Positions 1 through 9,198 are shown, counted from the first letter of the stretch. The stretch is DNA of 64,000 bases from Granulicella sp. L60 (GCF_009765825.1 NZ_LMUR01000001.1:80991-144990), one strand, 5' to 3'. Program-made: numbers and translations. Notes: generated from the letters alone by a model not told the origin.

Positions 1-293
1 GAGGGGGAGACGGTCTGGGTGCCGTTGGAGTTGACCTCGCCGATACCGTCGATGGTCACGACGGTGGCGTTCTGGGTGCGCCAGTTCAGCACGACGGACT
101 GGCCGAGATCGATGGCGAGAGGATCTGCCGTAATGGAGGCGGTGGGCGGCGCGGCGGGTGCTGCGGGCGCGGGCCCGAGAGCGTTAGGATCGACGCCGCT
201 GGCTTTTTTGTGGCATCCGGTTGCTGCTGCGATTGCGATGAGTGCGGTGGTAATGACCAAGGTCTTGCGAATTTTTAACTGCGTGATGTTCAT
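1..293 (-). CDS. pal: Pal-like outer-membrane lipoprotein, N-terminal part (3' end outside window)
   Basis: Only the first 97 codons are present; the gene runs off the window edge. The start at 293 is preceded on its own strand by a GGAG eight bases upstream. The product begins with a basic stretch, a short hydrophobic segment and a lipobox ending in Cys27 (AAATGC), so it should be an exported lipoprotein. A Pro/Ala-rich linker follows, then a beta-strand-rich stretch (ITADPLAIDLGQSVVLNW) resembling the Ig-like segment that precedes the OmpA domain in acidobacterial Pal proteins. The peptidoglycan-binding OmpA domain would lie beyond base 1 and cannot be checked. Its place directly after tolB supports Pal, the lipoprotein that couples the Tol machine to peptidoglycan. 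Confidence 0.75.
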   Translation of the reverse strand, partial: MNITQLKIRKTLVITTALIAIAAATGCHKKASGVDPNALGPAPAAPAAPPTASITADPLAIDLGQSVVLNWRTQNATVVTIDGIGEVNSNGTQTVSP

Positions 294-368
294 TCGATAT
301 GCTCCTGCAAACGGTAGTGATTCAAGGATCAAGGTTGCCTGCGAGATGTAGCCGCAGAGAAGGTGAAG

Positions 369-1751
369 TTACTTCCAGCTCCAGTTTGGCATGTCGCCAC
401 CGGCGCCGGTGAGTGCGCGTTTCTGGGTGCCGTCTGCGAGCATGGTCCAGATCTTCATGTGGGCTGCTTTACCGTCGGCGGTGTTCGCGTAGACGATGTG
501 GCGGCCGTCGGGAGACCAGGAAGGGAAGTCGCAGCGGCCGGTGTCGTGGGTAAGTTGAATCCAGCGCTTGGTGGCGATCTCCATGACGTAGATATCCTGT
601 CCGCCGGGCGCGCCGGGTCCGTACTTGCGGTCCCATGCAAAGGCGAGAAACTGTCCGTTGGGAGACCACGAGGGTGAGGTGGCATAACCGCCATCGGTCA
701 TGCGCTGCACGGCGGAGCCATCGGTGTCCATGATGTAAAGCTGGGGCAGACCGGTTCGTCCGCTGATCCAGGCAATCTGCGATCCGGTTCGCGGATTGAA
801 GACGGGGGAGACGTCGGGACCGCGGAAGCTTGTGATGCGGCGCGCTAGACTGCCGTTGACGTCGGTGATCCAGATCTCGGGGTCGCCGGTGCGGGAGGAG
901 GAGAAGGCGAGATCTTTACCGTTGGGCGCCCAGGCTGGGGAAAGGTTAGTGCCGCCGGTGGAAGAGAAGTTGACCATACGCCCGAGGATGAGCGAGTACA
1001 TGCGGATCTGGAAGCCATCGCGTCCGAGAGAGGAGAAGGCCAGACGGCTGTTATCGGGTGCGATGCGCGGAGAGAGAGAGACGGTGCCGAGGTGGGTGAT
1101 GGCGTGCTGATTGGCGCCGTCGTAGTCCATCTCCCAGATCTCTTTGTCAGGGCCTGCGATCTTGACGTAGTAGATCTTGGTCTCGGCGATGCCCTGACTG
1201 CCTCCGCTGAGACGGAAGATGATCTCATCGGCGAAGCGGTGGGCGATCTGACGGGCTGCATCTTCGGTGACGACGTCGGTGTATTGCTTGGCGAGAACCT
1301 GGGGATACTGGAGGTTCTTGGCGTCGAAAAGGTAGCCGCTGCAGACGATCTTGTCCGATTGGATGGCGAAGCTGCCGAAGGCCACCATGGCTGCCGAGGA
1401 TGGCGGTGCAGCCCATTGCTGGAGGCTAATGTCTGCGGGTGAGCCGGGAGTGGACTGGGGAAGCAGGCTCTTAGAAACAATGTCAAATATGCCTGCGTTG
1501 GCCAAGTCGGAGTACAGGGTGGCGTCGAAGGTGGTTTTGAGACTGGCGGTCTGCGGATCTGTAGAGAGAGGCTTGAAGTCGGCCACCGCGATGCGGATGT
1601 TGGTGACGCCGCTTGAGGTCTCAGTCTTGAACCCTTCCTGAGCATGCAGTGTGGAGACCATGGCGAACAGGACGGTGAACAGGACGGGGATAGGTCCAAA
1701 ACAATACAAACCGGCGCGCCGAATAAGGGACGTTCTTTTAAGACTAGACAT
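369..1751 (-). CDS. tolB: Periplasmic Tol-Pal beta-propeller protein TolB
   Basis: A 460-residue protein with an N-terminal hydrophobic segment ending in LHAQ (signal peptide), a TolB N-terminal domain and about five WD40-like/PD40 blades. The blades show repeated signatures such as LSPRIAPDNSRLAF, LSPAWAPNGKDLAF, SPSWSPNGQFLAF and FPSWSPDGRHIVY. TolB sits in the periplasm and hands Pal between outer-membrane and Tol partners. I take the ATG at 1751; a TTG at 1772 is the alternative. It lies between the tolA/tonB-like gene and pal in the usual order, with short gaps, so co-transcription is likely. Length is close to that of TolB (about 430). Confidence 0.9.
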   Translation of the reverse strand: MSSLKRTSLIRRAGLYCFGPIPVLFTVLFAMVSTLHAQEGFKTETSSGVTNIRIAVADFKPLSTDPQTASLKTTFDATLYSDLANAGIFDIVSKSLLPQSTPGSPADISLQQWAAPPSSAAMVAFGSFAIQSDKIVCSGYLFDAKNLQYPQVLAKQYTDVVTEDAARQIAHRFADEIIFRLSGGSQGIAETKIYYVKIAGPDKEIWEMDYDGANQHAITHLGTVSLSPRIAPDNSRLAFSSLGRDGFQIRMYSLILGRMVNFSSTGGTNLSPAWAPNGKDLAFSSSRTGDPEIWITDVNGSLARRITSFRGPDVSPVFNPRTGSQIAWISGRTGLPQLYIMDTDGSAVQRMTDGGYATSPSWSPNGQFLAFAWDRKYGPGAPGGQDIYVMEIATKRWIQLTHDTGRCDFPSWSPDGRHIVYANTADGKAAHMKIWTMLADGTQKRALTGAGGDMPNWSWK

Positions 1752-1842
1752 TCTTTTCCATGTTAGACGCAAAAGGATGATGTGGGGGTGTATGAGCGGT
1801 GCTAAGGGTGGTAATCAAGGGAATACTCCGGTTGGGTGGGAA

Positions 1843-2634
1843 TTACTGTGGATGGAGGTGGAAGGTGTACTCCACAGTGATGCGGTTGCCCTGCGGGAGT
1901 GGGCCGAAGCCGTCGACACGCTGGACGGCGCGCATGGCGGAGAGGTCTAGGGTAGGGGAGCCGCTGCGGGTCTCGACACGGACGTTCTCAGGGACGCCTT
2001 CGCGGTTGATGTCAAAGACGATGGTTGTGCTCTTGCCGAGTGAGGCTTTGGGGTCGGCTTCGGCGGTGTACCAGTTCTGAGCGACCTTGCTATTGACGAT
2101 ATTTACGTAGTAGGCGAAGCGTTCGCCGAAGGTGCGATCTTCGACGGAGACGCTGGCGGTGCCATTTTTGAGCTCCATCGTGGCCTGCGCGATGCGGATG
2201 CCGGCGGTCTCCCCCGTGACTGCCTTTGTTGGGGGAGGCGTGACTGGCTGGACGTGCTTGGGCGGAGTGGGCGTTGGCTTGTCGGCGGTCTTGATGGGTT
2301 TGGTGATCTTCTCAGGGATCGCGATCTCTTTAGGGCTTGGTGGAGGCTCGGTTCTCTCTTTGGAGATGACGGGAGCGGGGCTTGGCGCTTCGGAGGTAAG
2401 TACTCCGGTGTCCAGGGTGCGCTGGGTGGGTGGGAGCGGAAGCGAGGAGACCATGGTGGCCTGGATGGCTCCGGCGTTGGAGGAGTGTTCGCCCCAGTTA
2501 GGGCCGTGGGAGTGGAAGATAAACGCCCAGCCGAAGATGGTTGCGGCGACGAGGCCGTGCAGGACGATAGAACCGGCAAAGTTTCCGCCGAGGTTGTCGC
2601 CGTAGCTGCCGTTGGATTTGAGTGGAGTGGCTAT
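1843..2634 (-). CDS. TonB/TolA-like energy-transducing protein, no normal start codon
   Basis: The product has one N-terminal membrane segment (AGSIVLHGLVAATIFGWAF), a long Pro/Lys-rich periplasmic linker (PTPTPPKHVQPVTPPP) and a C-terminal TonB/TolA-type domain with ISTRON-like features (VVFDINREGVPENVRVETRSG, then LDLSAMRAVQRV). Its position between tolR and tolB indicates the TolA role: spanning the periplasm and passing proton-motive energy from TolQR to Pal/TolB. The reading frame has no ATG, GTG or TTG near the expected N-terminus. An ATA at 2634, preceded by GAGG and GGAG, encodes the residue just before ATPLKSNG, where a start is expected. The open frame extends upstream through tolR to 2931, but that part is a shadow of tolR. 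Function confident, start uncertain. Confidence 0.75.
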   Translation of the reverse strand: MATPLKSNGSYGDNLGGNFAGSIVLHGLVAATIFGWAFIFHSHGPNWGEHSSNAGAIQATMVSSLPLPPTQRTLDTGVLTSEAPSPAPVISKERTEPPPSPKEIAIPEKITKPIKTADKPTPTPPKHVQPVTPPPTKAVTGETAGIRIAQATMELKNGTASVSVEDRTFGERFAYYVNIVNSKVAQNWYTAEADPKASLGKSTTIVFDINREGVPENVRVETRSGSPTLDLSAMRAVQRVDGFGPLPQGNRITVEYTFHLHPQ

Positions 2635-2644
2635 GGCTCCGTCC

Positions 2645-3058
2645 TCATTTCTGTATCGGCTGGGTGACGATGCTGATGTTGGTGATGCCGGCCTGTTTGA
2701 CGGCGTCCATGACCGAGGCGAAGGCTCCGAAGGGAACGCGCTCGTCGGCTCGAAGATAGATGATGCGCTTGGCGGGATCACCCTTGCCGGTGGTGCGCAG
2801 GAGGGTGGGAAGCTCGTTGACGTTGACGGGCTTGTCCTGCAGGAAGACGTTCTGCTGTCGGTCGATGGTGACGACCATCCGCTCCTCGGTGAGCTGATTG
2901 ACGGTGCGTGTCTTGGGGATGGCGACCTCAACCCCGGACTGAAGCACCGGCGCCGTGAGCATGAAGATGAGCAGAAGCACGAGGACGACGTCGACCAGAG
3001 GGGTGATGTTGATCTCGGCGAGTGCGGTCTGGGTGCGTCCCTTGGCGGAGAAGGCCAT
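2645..3058 (-). CDS. tolR: TolR/ExbD-family inner-membrane protein
   Basis: A 137-residue protein with a short cytoplasmic N-terminus, one transmembrane helix carrying the family's conserved Asp (ITPLVDVVLVLLLIFML) and a periplasmic domain (VEVAIPKTRTV, IIYLRADERVPFG) typical of ExbD/TolR. With TolQ it forms the proton channel that powers the TolA-type protein. The ATG at 3058 lies two bases from the stop of the tolQ gene, so the two are translationally close. Whether it serves Tol or Ton systems cannot be decided from this protein alone; the neighbouring tolB and pal favour Tol. Confidence 0.9.
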   Translation of the reverse strand: MAFSAKGRTQTALAEINITPLVDVVLVLLLIFMLTAPVLQSGVEVAIPKTRTVNQLTEERMVVTIDRQQNVFLQDKPVNVNELPTLLRTTGKGDPAKRIIYLRADERVPFGAFASVMDAVKQAGITNISIVTQPIQK

Positions 3059-3060
3059 TG

Positions 3061-3840
3061 CTAGAAAGACCTCCGTCTTGCCTCTTCCGGCTGCTGCTGC
3101 GCTGGAGGCGGCGAGACCATGGCTGCGTTTTCGATGGCGTTGAGAAGCTCGCGGCCGAAGTCGTCCATGCGTGAACCGAACTCGCGCAGACGTGCGGTGA
3201 GCTGGTTGTATCCGATGACGGCGGGGATGGCGACGACGAGGCCGGCTGCGGTGGTGATGAGAGCCTCGGAGATGCCGGGTGCGACGGCGCGGAGGGTGGC
3301 TGCGCCAGCGGTGCCGAGGCCGTGGAAGGCGTCGATGATGCCCATGACGGTGCCGAAGAGGCCGATGAACGGTGCGATGGCGGCGATGGTGGCGAGCCAG
3401 GTCATGCGGCTCTCCATTGCGGTGAGGGCTTCGCTGGAGGCGGTCTGGGCGGCGCGTTCGAGCGCTACGGGGTTGCGGGGAAGGCCGCGTCCGCCGTTCT
3501 GGCGCTGATACTCGTCGTAGATCTCGGCAAAGACGGCGACCAGAGGGCTGGGTTTGAACTGATCGGCGACGGTGGCGATCTCGCTAAGGCGGGTCGATTT
3601 ACGAAAGGCGCGGATGAAGCGCTGGCTCTGGGTCTGGGCTTTGCCGAAGCTGGACCACTTGGAGAGCATGATGGTCCAGGAGAAGATACTGGCAAGGAGA
3701 AGGATGAGGAGCACCGCGAAGGCGACGGGCCCGCTGTTGTGAATCATCTCCACGAGGGCGCTGCTGTTGGCCGCCGCGGGTGGCGCGGCAGTTGGATCTT
3801 CCTGAAGGAAGTGCAGAGCGAGGGCGAGGGTCGAGAGCAT
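3061..3840 (-). CDS. tolQ: TolQ/ExbB-family inner-membrane proton-channel protein
   Basis: A 259-residue protein from the ATG at 3840 (preceded by GGTGGA); the frame is open to 3939 but that extension has no membrane or domain features. A first membrane helix (VAFAVLLILLLASIFSWTIML, trimmed) is followed by a cytoplasmic loop and two more helices, including the strongly conserved WLATIAAIAPFIGLFGTVMG and the third helix VAPGISEALITTAAGLVVAI. This is the MotA/TolQ/ExbB signature. It heads the operon that continues with tolR, the tonB/tolA-like gene, tolB and pal. The divergent intergenic space with recN (3841-3995) should hold its promoter, but no clear box was seen. Confidence 0.9.
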   Translation of the reverse strand: MLSTLALALHFLQEDPTAAPPAAANSSALVEMIHNSGPVAFAVLLILLLASIFSWTIMLSKWSSFGKAQTQSQRFIRAFRKSTRLSEIATVADQFKPSPLVAVFAEIYDEYQRQNGGRGLPRNPVALERAAQTASSEALTAMESRMTWLATIAAIAPFIGLFGTVMGIIDAFHGLGTAGAATLRAVAPGISEALITTAAGLVVAIPAVIGYNQLTARLREFGSRMDDFGRELLNAIENAAMVSPPPAQQQPEEARRRSF

Positions 3841-3995
3841 AGTTGTTGTCCACCAGAGCTTAGTGTAAATCGTCAGTGCGCGAAATCCGGTGGGGAGCAT
3901 CTGTCGTGGTGCGGGTTTCCGGTGTGCAGGATGGTTCATGACGAGAATCCGGTAAGGTTTGTTATTCTCGCGATACGTCTTTGCCTGGGGACCTT

Positions 3996-5690
3996 ATGCT
4001 TTTGGAGTTGCGCGCGGAAAACTATGCGGTGATCGACCGTACCGTTGCTACGTTTGGGCTTGGGTTGAATCTCCTGACGGGGGAGACGGGCGCCGGAAAG
4101 TCGATTTTGATCGATGCGCTGGTGTTGCTGCTGGGTGGGAAAGCGTCTGCGGACTTTGTTCGCCATGGGGAAGAGAAGGCGGTGGTGGGGTGTGTCTTCG
4201 AGTTGACGCCGGGAGCAGCTTCGATCCTGGAGGCGAATGGCATCGACTCTGAGTCGGACCATATCCTGCTGCGTCGCGAGATTCTGGCGAGCGGCAAGGG
4301 GCGAGTCTTCATCAATAACCAGCCGGCGACCGTGGGTGTGTTACGGCAGCTTGCCCCTGAGCTGGCGCTGGTGCATTCGCAGGGAGAGACGCTGAGTTCG
4401 TTCGATCAGGCTCAACAACGGAGCCTGCTGGATCGCTTTGGCGGTTTGAGTACGGAGAGTGTGGCTGAGGCGTTTGCGGTGTGGCGAACGACTACGGACA
4501 AGTTGAACGAACTGCAGTCGGCGGAGCAGGACCGGCTTCGGATGGCGGACCTTTGGCGATTTCAGAGTAAAGAGATCGATCAGGCAGGACTGACGACGGA
4601 GGACGAGGATGTTCAGCTTGAGGCGGAGAAGCGTGTGCTGGGGAACGCCGAGAAGCTATACACCGCGGCGATGAGTGCGCATGAGTTGCTGTATGAGTCT
4701 GAGGGTGCGGCGGAGACGACCCTGGGTGCGGCGCTGAAGCATCTGGAGGAGCTGGCGCGGTACGATGCGCGGTTTCAGGAGCCGGCACAGCAGTTGAGTG
4801 CGGCGAAGGCGATTGTAGAGGACGTGGACGCCGAGGTACGGGACTTTGCGGATAATATCAACGCGGCGCCTGGGCGACTGGAGGAGATTGAAGACAGGCT
4901 GGCGGCGCTTGACCGGTTGAAGCGAAAGTATGGGCAGACGCTGGGGGATGTGATCGCGTTTGGAGCTGACGCTGCGAGACAGTTGGCCGAGGTTGAGAAC
5001 CGGGATGCGCTGCTGGTTGAGTTGAAGGCCAAAGAGGCACAGGATGCGGCGGCGTATGAGGTAGTGGCAGGACAGATTACTACCGGACGGCTGGAGGCGG
5101 CGAAGCGTCTGGAGAAGCTGGCGGAGGCCCAGATCAATGACCTGGCGATGAGTACTCGCTTTCATGTTCGCGTGACGGCAGAGAAAGAAGCGCCGCACTG
5201 GACCGCACATGGGTGGGATCAGGTGGAGTGCCTGATTGCGACCAATGCCGGAGAGCCTTTGAAGCCGTTGCATGAGATCGCCTCGGGAGGCGAGATGTCG
5301 CGTGTGATGCTGGCGTTGAAGGTAACCGTCGAAGAGGCGGTATCGGGCGGGTCGGGGCGAAAGAAGAGGTCGATTCTGCCACGAACGCTGGTCTTCGATG
5401 AGATCGATATTGGCATTGGCGGTCGAGCGGCGGAGGCGGTGGGACGAAAGTTGAAGACACTCTCCAGGGGGCAGCAGGTGCTTTGTATTACGCATCTGCC
5501 TCAGATTGCTGCGTTCGGGGATCAGCACTTCCTGATCGAGAAGACAGAGAAGGGCGGACGCACCCAGACGAACGTTCGTCGGATGGAGGATGCTGAACGG
5601 ACTCAGGAGATCGCGAGGATGTTGAGTGGGGCCAAGTTGACCGAGACGAGCCTGAAGCACGCGGAGCATCTTCTACAAGCCAGCCGATAA
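3996..5690 (+). CDS. recN: DNA repair ATPase RecN
   Basis: A 564-residue SMC-like protein. The N-terminus (MLLELRAENYAVIDR) leads into a Walker A motif GETGAGKSI; the middle is long alpha-helical coiled coil; the C-terminus has the signature IASGGEMSRVMLALK, the Walker B LVFDEIDIGIGG and the D-loop/His motif VLCITHLPQIAAFGD. RecN acts in double-strand break repair in the cytoplasm. ATG at 3996 follows GGGG by six bases; an upstream TTG at 3981 is less likely. It is transcribed away from the Tol operon. In many acidobacteria recN neighbours isoprenoid genes; here ispH is 370 bases downstream. Confidence 0.95.
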   Translation: MLLELRAENYAVIDRTVATFGLGLNLLTGETGAGKSILIDALVLLLGGKASADFVRHGEEKAVVGCVFELTPGAASILEANGIDSESDHILLRREILASGKGRVFINNQPATVGVLRQLAPELALVHSQGETLSSFDQAQQRSLLDRFGGLSTESVAEAFAVWRTTTDKLNELQSAEQDRLRMADLWRFQSKEIDQAGLTTEDEDVQLEAEKRVLGNAEKLYTAAMSAHELLYESEGAAETTLGAALKHLEELARYDARFQEPAQQLSAAKAIVEDVDAEVRDFADNINAAPGRLEEIEDRLAALDRLKRKYGQTLGDVIAFGADAARQLAEVENRDALLVELKAKEAQDAAAYEVVAGQITTGRLEAAKRLEKLAEAQINDLAMSTRFHVRVTAEKEAPHWTAHGWDQVECLIATNAGEPLKPLHEIASGGEMSRVMLALKVTVEEAVSGGSGRKKRSILPRTLVFDEIDIGIGGRAAEAVGRKLKTLSRGQQVLCITHLPQIAAFGDQHFLIEKTEKGGRTQTNVRRMEDAERTQEIARMLSGAKLTETSLKHAEHLLQASR

Positions 5691-5756
5691 CTCTCCTACA
5701 CTACATCTCGCGGGATCGCCTTGGCATCCGACAGAGAGAAGTACGGAGGGAATGTT

Positions 5757-5912
5757 ATGTCGAATGATTCCAAGAAGTGCGCGATGGATGGATGTGTCTG
5801 TATGGCGCCTGCGGGCGAGAAGTATTGTTCCGCGTATTGTGAGACGGCAAAGGGTGAGACCAAACTGGAGTGCGATTGCGGACATCCTGCGTGTGCCGGG
5901 CAGAAGCTCTAA
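5757..5912 (+). CDS. Small Cys-rich protein of the bacterial metallothionein type
   Basis: A 51-residue protein with a good ribosome site (GGAGGG, six bases before ATG 5757). It has eight Cys and one conserved-looking His in the order C-A-x4-CVC, KYCSAYC, CDCGHPAC. By eye this matches the layout of bacterial metallothioneins such as SmtA (CxCxxCxC, YYCSxxCA, CGHxxC), which bind zinc or cadmium in the cytoplasm. The fit is by motif only: spacing differs slightly and no regulator gene (SmtB/ArsR) is adjacent. It stands alone between recN and ispH, on the same strand. A small zinc-ribbon of other function is the alternative. Confidence 0.6.
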   Translation: MSNDSKKCAMDGCVCMAPAGEKYCSAYCETAKGETKLECDCGHPACAGQKL

Positions 5913-6061
5913 CAGGATCACTACTTGTTTAGGCGATGCAGCTTAGCCTCAAAAGTTCTACTTATTTCGGAACTTTTGGGGCTTTCCTCGTTTGTAGAGA
6001 TGCACCTCGAATGGTTCAATTTGGGTTACGGTTTGAAGGTAGACGCGGTATACTGGAAGGC

Positions 6062-7075
6062 GTGACTACTACCACCCTTGACCATGCTGCAATAGACCAG
6101 AGCGGCACTAAAACGAAAACTAAGCGGGTTCTCCTTCTAAAGCCTCGCGGCTTCTGTGCAGGCGTTGTGCGTGCTATTGATATCGTGCAGATTGCGCTGG
6201 AGACCTTTGGTGCGCCGATCTATGTGCGCAAGGAGATCGTGCATAACAGCTATGTCGTAACTGACCTGGCGAAAAAAGGCGCGATCTTTGTCAACGAGTT
6301 GGATGAGGTTCCTGAAGGAGCACGGGTTATCTACTCTGCGCATGGGGTTTCTCCGGCTGTGCGCGATCGGGCGAAGGAGCGTGGGTTGAAGGTGATCGAT
6401 GCGACATGCCCGCTAGTTACCAAGGTGCATGTCGAGGCGATTAAGTTTGCAAAGCAGGGATATTCGCTCGTGCTGATCGGCCATCGCGACCATGATGAGA
6501 TTGAAGGAACGCAGGGCGAGGCGCCGGATGTGACCCAGGTTGTATCGACAGTACAGGAGGTTGCGGATCTGGTGGTGCCAGACCCCAATCGCGTCGCTTA
6601 TCTGACGCAGACGACTCTGTCGCTGGACGAGGCGCGGGACATGATTCAGGCGCTCAAGAACAAGTTTCCGAACATCGTTGGACCGCACTCGCAGGACATC
6701 TGCTATGCGACGGAGAACCGCCAGGTCGCGGTGAAGAATGTTGCGCACGGAGCCGATCTTGTTCTGGTGGTCGGTTCGACGAATAGCTCGAACTCCAACC
6801 GTCTCGTCGAGGTTTCGAAGAATCTTGATACGAACTCTTACCTGATCGACACAGCGGATGCTATCCGACCAGAGTGGCTGGACGGAGTCGACACGGTAGC
6901 GGTAACGGCGGGCGCATCGGCTCCCGAGGTGCTGGTAAAGGACGTTGTCGAATACCTGCAGACGATGGGCTATGGCTCAGTAGACGAGGTGGAAGTGATG
7001 CCTGAGAATGTTCGCTTCGGTTTGCCGCCCGAGATTGTTCAGGCCATTGCATCGGCACCACCTGTTTCTAGATAA
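6062..7075 (+). CDS. ispH: 4-hydroxy-3-methylbut-2-enyl diphosphate reductase IspH
   Basis: IspH (LytB) makes IPP and DMAPP, the last step of the MEP pathway, using a 4Fe-4S cluster. The three cluster cysteines are visible in KPRGFCAGVVRAI, DATCPLVTKVH and DICYATENRQ; the substrate motifs VYSAHGVSP (here IYSAHGVSP), IGHRDHDEIEG and VGSTNSSNS are intact. I chose the GTG at 6062 (GGAAGG upstream), giving 337 residues, a little longer than the E. coli enzyme; the frame is open up to 5936 and an ATG at 6011 is possible. It lies directly upstream of squalene-hopene cyclase, consistent with precursor supply to hopanoids, but with a 29-base gap co-transcription is inferred. Confidence 0.93.
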   Translation: MTTTTLDHAAIDQSGTKTKTKRVLLLKPRGFCAGVVRAIDIVQIALETFGAPIYVRKEIVHNSYVVTDLAKKGAIFVNELDEVPEGARVIYSAHGVSPAVRDRAKERGLKVIDATCPLVTKVHVEAIKFAKQGYSLVLIGHRDHDEIEGTQGEAPDVTQVVSTVQEVADLVVPDPNRVAYLTQTTLSLDEARDMIQALKNKFPNIVGPHSQDICYATENRQVAVKNVAHGADLVLVVGSTNSSNSNRLVEVSKNLDTNSYLIDTADAIRPEWLDGVDTVAVTAGASAPEVLVKDVVEYLQTMGYGSVDEVEVMPENVRFGLPPEIVQAIASAPPVSR

Positions 7076-7104
7076 CGGAAGACGCAGATAGAGAGTTTGT
7101 TTTC

Positions 7105-9138
7105 ATGGGTACATTTTCAAGTAATCCGAATGGCGTTAAGCAGTCGGCGCAACCACGCTTTGGACGGATGGATCTGAGCCTGGAGCATGTCGCTGAAGGC
7201 ATAGAGCGCGCGAAGGATTGGCTACTGAGCCTGCAGCATCCGGATGGATACTGGTGTGGAGAACTGGAAGCGGACAGCATGCTCGAATCCGACTACATCT
7301 TCATGCATGTTCTTCTGGGTACAGGCGACCGAGGCCGGATGGAACGGGCGGTCAATGAGATTCTTCGCCATCAGAACGAAGATGGCGGTTGGAGTATCTA
7401 CCCGAACGGGCCTTCGAATATCTCGCTTGGGGTGAAGGCTTACTTTGCGTTGAAGTTGATGGGATGGTCGCCTGACCATCCCGTTCTCGTGAAGGCGCGT
7501 ACCTGGATTCTTGCAAATGGTGGCGTGACCGAGGTCAATACCTTCACTAAGATCTACCTTTGTTTCATGGGACAGTATGAGTACGACGCGGTTCCCGCTG
7601 TGCCGCCTGAGCTCATCTTGTTTCCGAATTGGTGGTACTTCAATATCTATGAGATTTCGGCCTGGTCTCGTGCCATCGTTGTGCCGCTGTCGATCGCTTA
7701 CGCGAAGAAGCCGTTCAAGAAGATCTCTCAGGAGCAGGGAATTGACGAGCTCTTCGTGGGTGGTCGTGCAAACGCAGATCTCCATCTGAAGTGGGATAAG
7801 AAGAAGATCTTTGGCTGGAGAAATATCTTTCTTGCGGCCGATCGTATCTTCCATTGGGCAGAACGTGTTCATATCCGTCCACTCCGCAAAGCAGCGCTGA
7901 AAAAGGCTGAGAAGTGGATGTTGGAGCGGTTTGAGAAATCAGATGGCCTCGGAGCGATTTACCCGGCCATGCTGAACGCTTTGATTGCGTTGGCGTGCCT
8001 CGGCTATACGTCGGACGACCCTCAGTTCATTCGCGCGATGGATGAGTTCGAAAAGCTTGGGATTGATAATCCGGAGGGTGAGCCTCACTATCCGACACCG
8101 ACATTCCGCATGCAGCCCTGCGTCTCTCCCGTGTGGGATACCGCACAGGCGGTGTATGCATTGGGCGAGGCGGGTATCGCGAAGAACGATCCGCGCATGG
8201 TCAAAGCAGCGGATTGGCTTATGTCGAAGGAGGTTCGCAATAAGGGTGACTGGGCGATGAATATGCCTAATGTCCAGCCTGGCGGATGGTACTTCGAGTT
8301 TAACAATGAATTCTATCCGGATGTAGATGATTCCGCGCAGGTTCTGCTTGCGCTGAACTGCGTTACCCATCCGCGGGAGCGCAACCAGCACGACGTGTCG
8401 CAGCGAGCGCTGGAGTGGATCTTTGCAATGCAGTGCAGGAATGGTGGCTGGGCGAGCTTCGATAAAGACAATACGAAGATGATCTTCCAGTACATTCCCT
8501 TTGCAGACCATAATGCGATGCTGGATCCGCCGACGGTTGATATTACCGGCCGCATTCTGGAAATGCTCGCCAACTATGGATACACCCGGCGCGACAAGCG
8601 GGTGGAGAAGGCCATTCAGTTTGTTCTCGACGAGCAGGAGACCGACGGGAGTTGGTTTGGGCGCTGGGGAGTCAACTACCTGTATGGGACATTCCTGGTA
8701 TTGCGTGGATTAGAGGCGATTGGCGTGTGGAATCACGAGCCTCCGGTTCAGCAGGCGGCGGAGTGGATTCGCATGATGCAGAACGCGGACGGCGGTTGGG
8801 GCGAGACTTGCACCAGCTATGACGATCCGACGCTACGAGGGATTGGACCGAGCACACCATCGCAGACTGCGTGGGCAGTTCTTGGACTGCTTGCTGCTGG
8901 AGATACACGAAGCGACTCGGTAGCCAAGGGTATCCGCTGGCTGGTGTCGAAGCAGACGGAGACCGGGACCTGGGACGAATCTGCGGCAGGCCGCAACAAT
9001 GAAGCGATCTATACCGGTACGGGTTTTCCGCGCGTGTTTTATCTTGCTTACCACCTGTACCGTGACTACTTCCCGCTGCTTGCGTTAACGACGTACAAGC
9101 GCGCCATGGAAAAGGAAGCGGCAGCAACCGCAGCGTAG
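7105..9138 (+). CDS. shc: Squalene-hopene cyclase
   Basis: A 677-residue prenyltransferase-fold cyclase that turns squalene into hopene/diplopterol at the inner membrane. Evidence: the catalytic DVDD around residues 406-409 (DxDD acid), multiple QW-type repeats (QNEDGGWSIY, CRNGGWASFD, QETDGSWFGRWG, QNADGGWGE, QTETGTWDE), and the C-terminal family ending FPRVFYLAYHLYRDYFPLLAL. The length matches class II triterpene cyclases. ATG at 7105 is the first in frame. It starts the hopanoid operon continued by hpnH, a small unknown, hpnA, hpnG and a dehydrogenase. Confidence 0.96.
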   Translation: MGTFSSNPNGVKQSAQPRFGRMDLSLEHVAEGIERAKDWLLSLQHPDGYWCGELEADSMLESDYIFMHVLLGTGDRGRMERAVNEILRHQNEDGGWSIYPNGPSNISLGVKAYFALKLMGWSPDHPVLVKARTWILANGGVTEVNTFTKIYLCFMGQYEYDAVPAVPPELILFPNWWYFNIYEISAWSRAIVVPLSIAYAKKPFKKISQEQGIDELFVGGRANADLHLKWDKKKIFGWRNIFLAADRIFHWAERVHIRPLRKAALKKAEKWMLERFEKSDGLGAIYPAMLNALIALACLGYTSDDPQFIRAMDEFEKLGIDNPEGEPHYPTPTFRMQPCVSPVWDTAQAVYALGEAGIAKNDPRMVKAADWLMSKEVRNKGDWAMNMPNVQPGGWYFEFNNEFYPDVDDSAQVLLALNCVTHPRERNQHDVSQRALEWIFAMQCRNGGWASFDKDNTKMIFQYIPFADHNAMLDPPTVDITGRILEMLANYGYTRRDKRVEKAIQFVLDEQETDGSWFGRWGVNYLYGTFLVLRGLEAIGVWNHEPPVQQAAEWIRMMQNADGGWGETCTSYDDPTLRGIGPSTPSQTAWAVLGLLAAGDTRSDSVAKGIRWLVSKQTETGTWDESAAGRNNEAIYTGTGFPRVFYLAYHLYRDYFPLLALTTYKRAMEKEAAATAA

Positions 9139-9198
9139 TTCAGTAACTTTCAGTAAAGCGCGATGGCTGCGCAAACTTTTTGATGGAGGAGACACCGG

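Noticed and set aside
1843..2931. Extended 362-residue version of the TonB/TolA-like protein
   Set aside because: The extra N-terminal part overlaps all of the tolR coding region and is Ser/Pro-rich shadow sequence.
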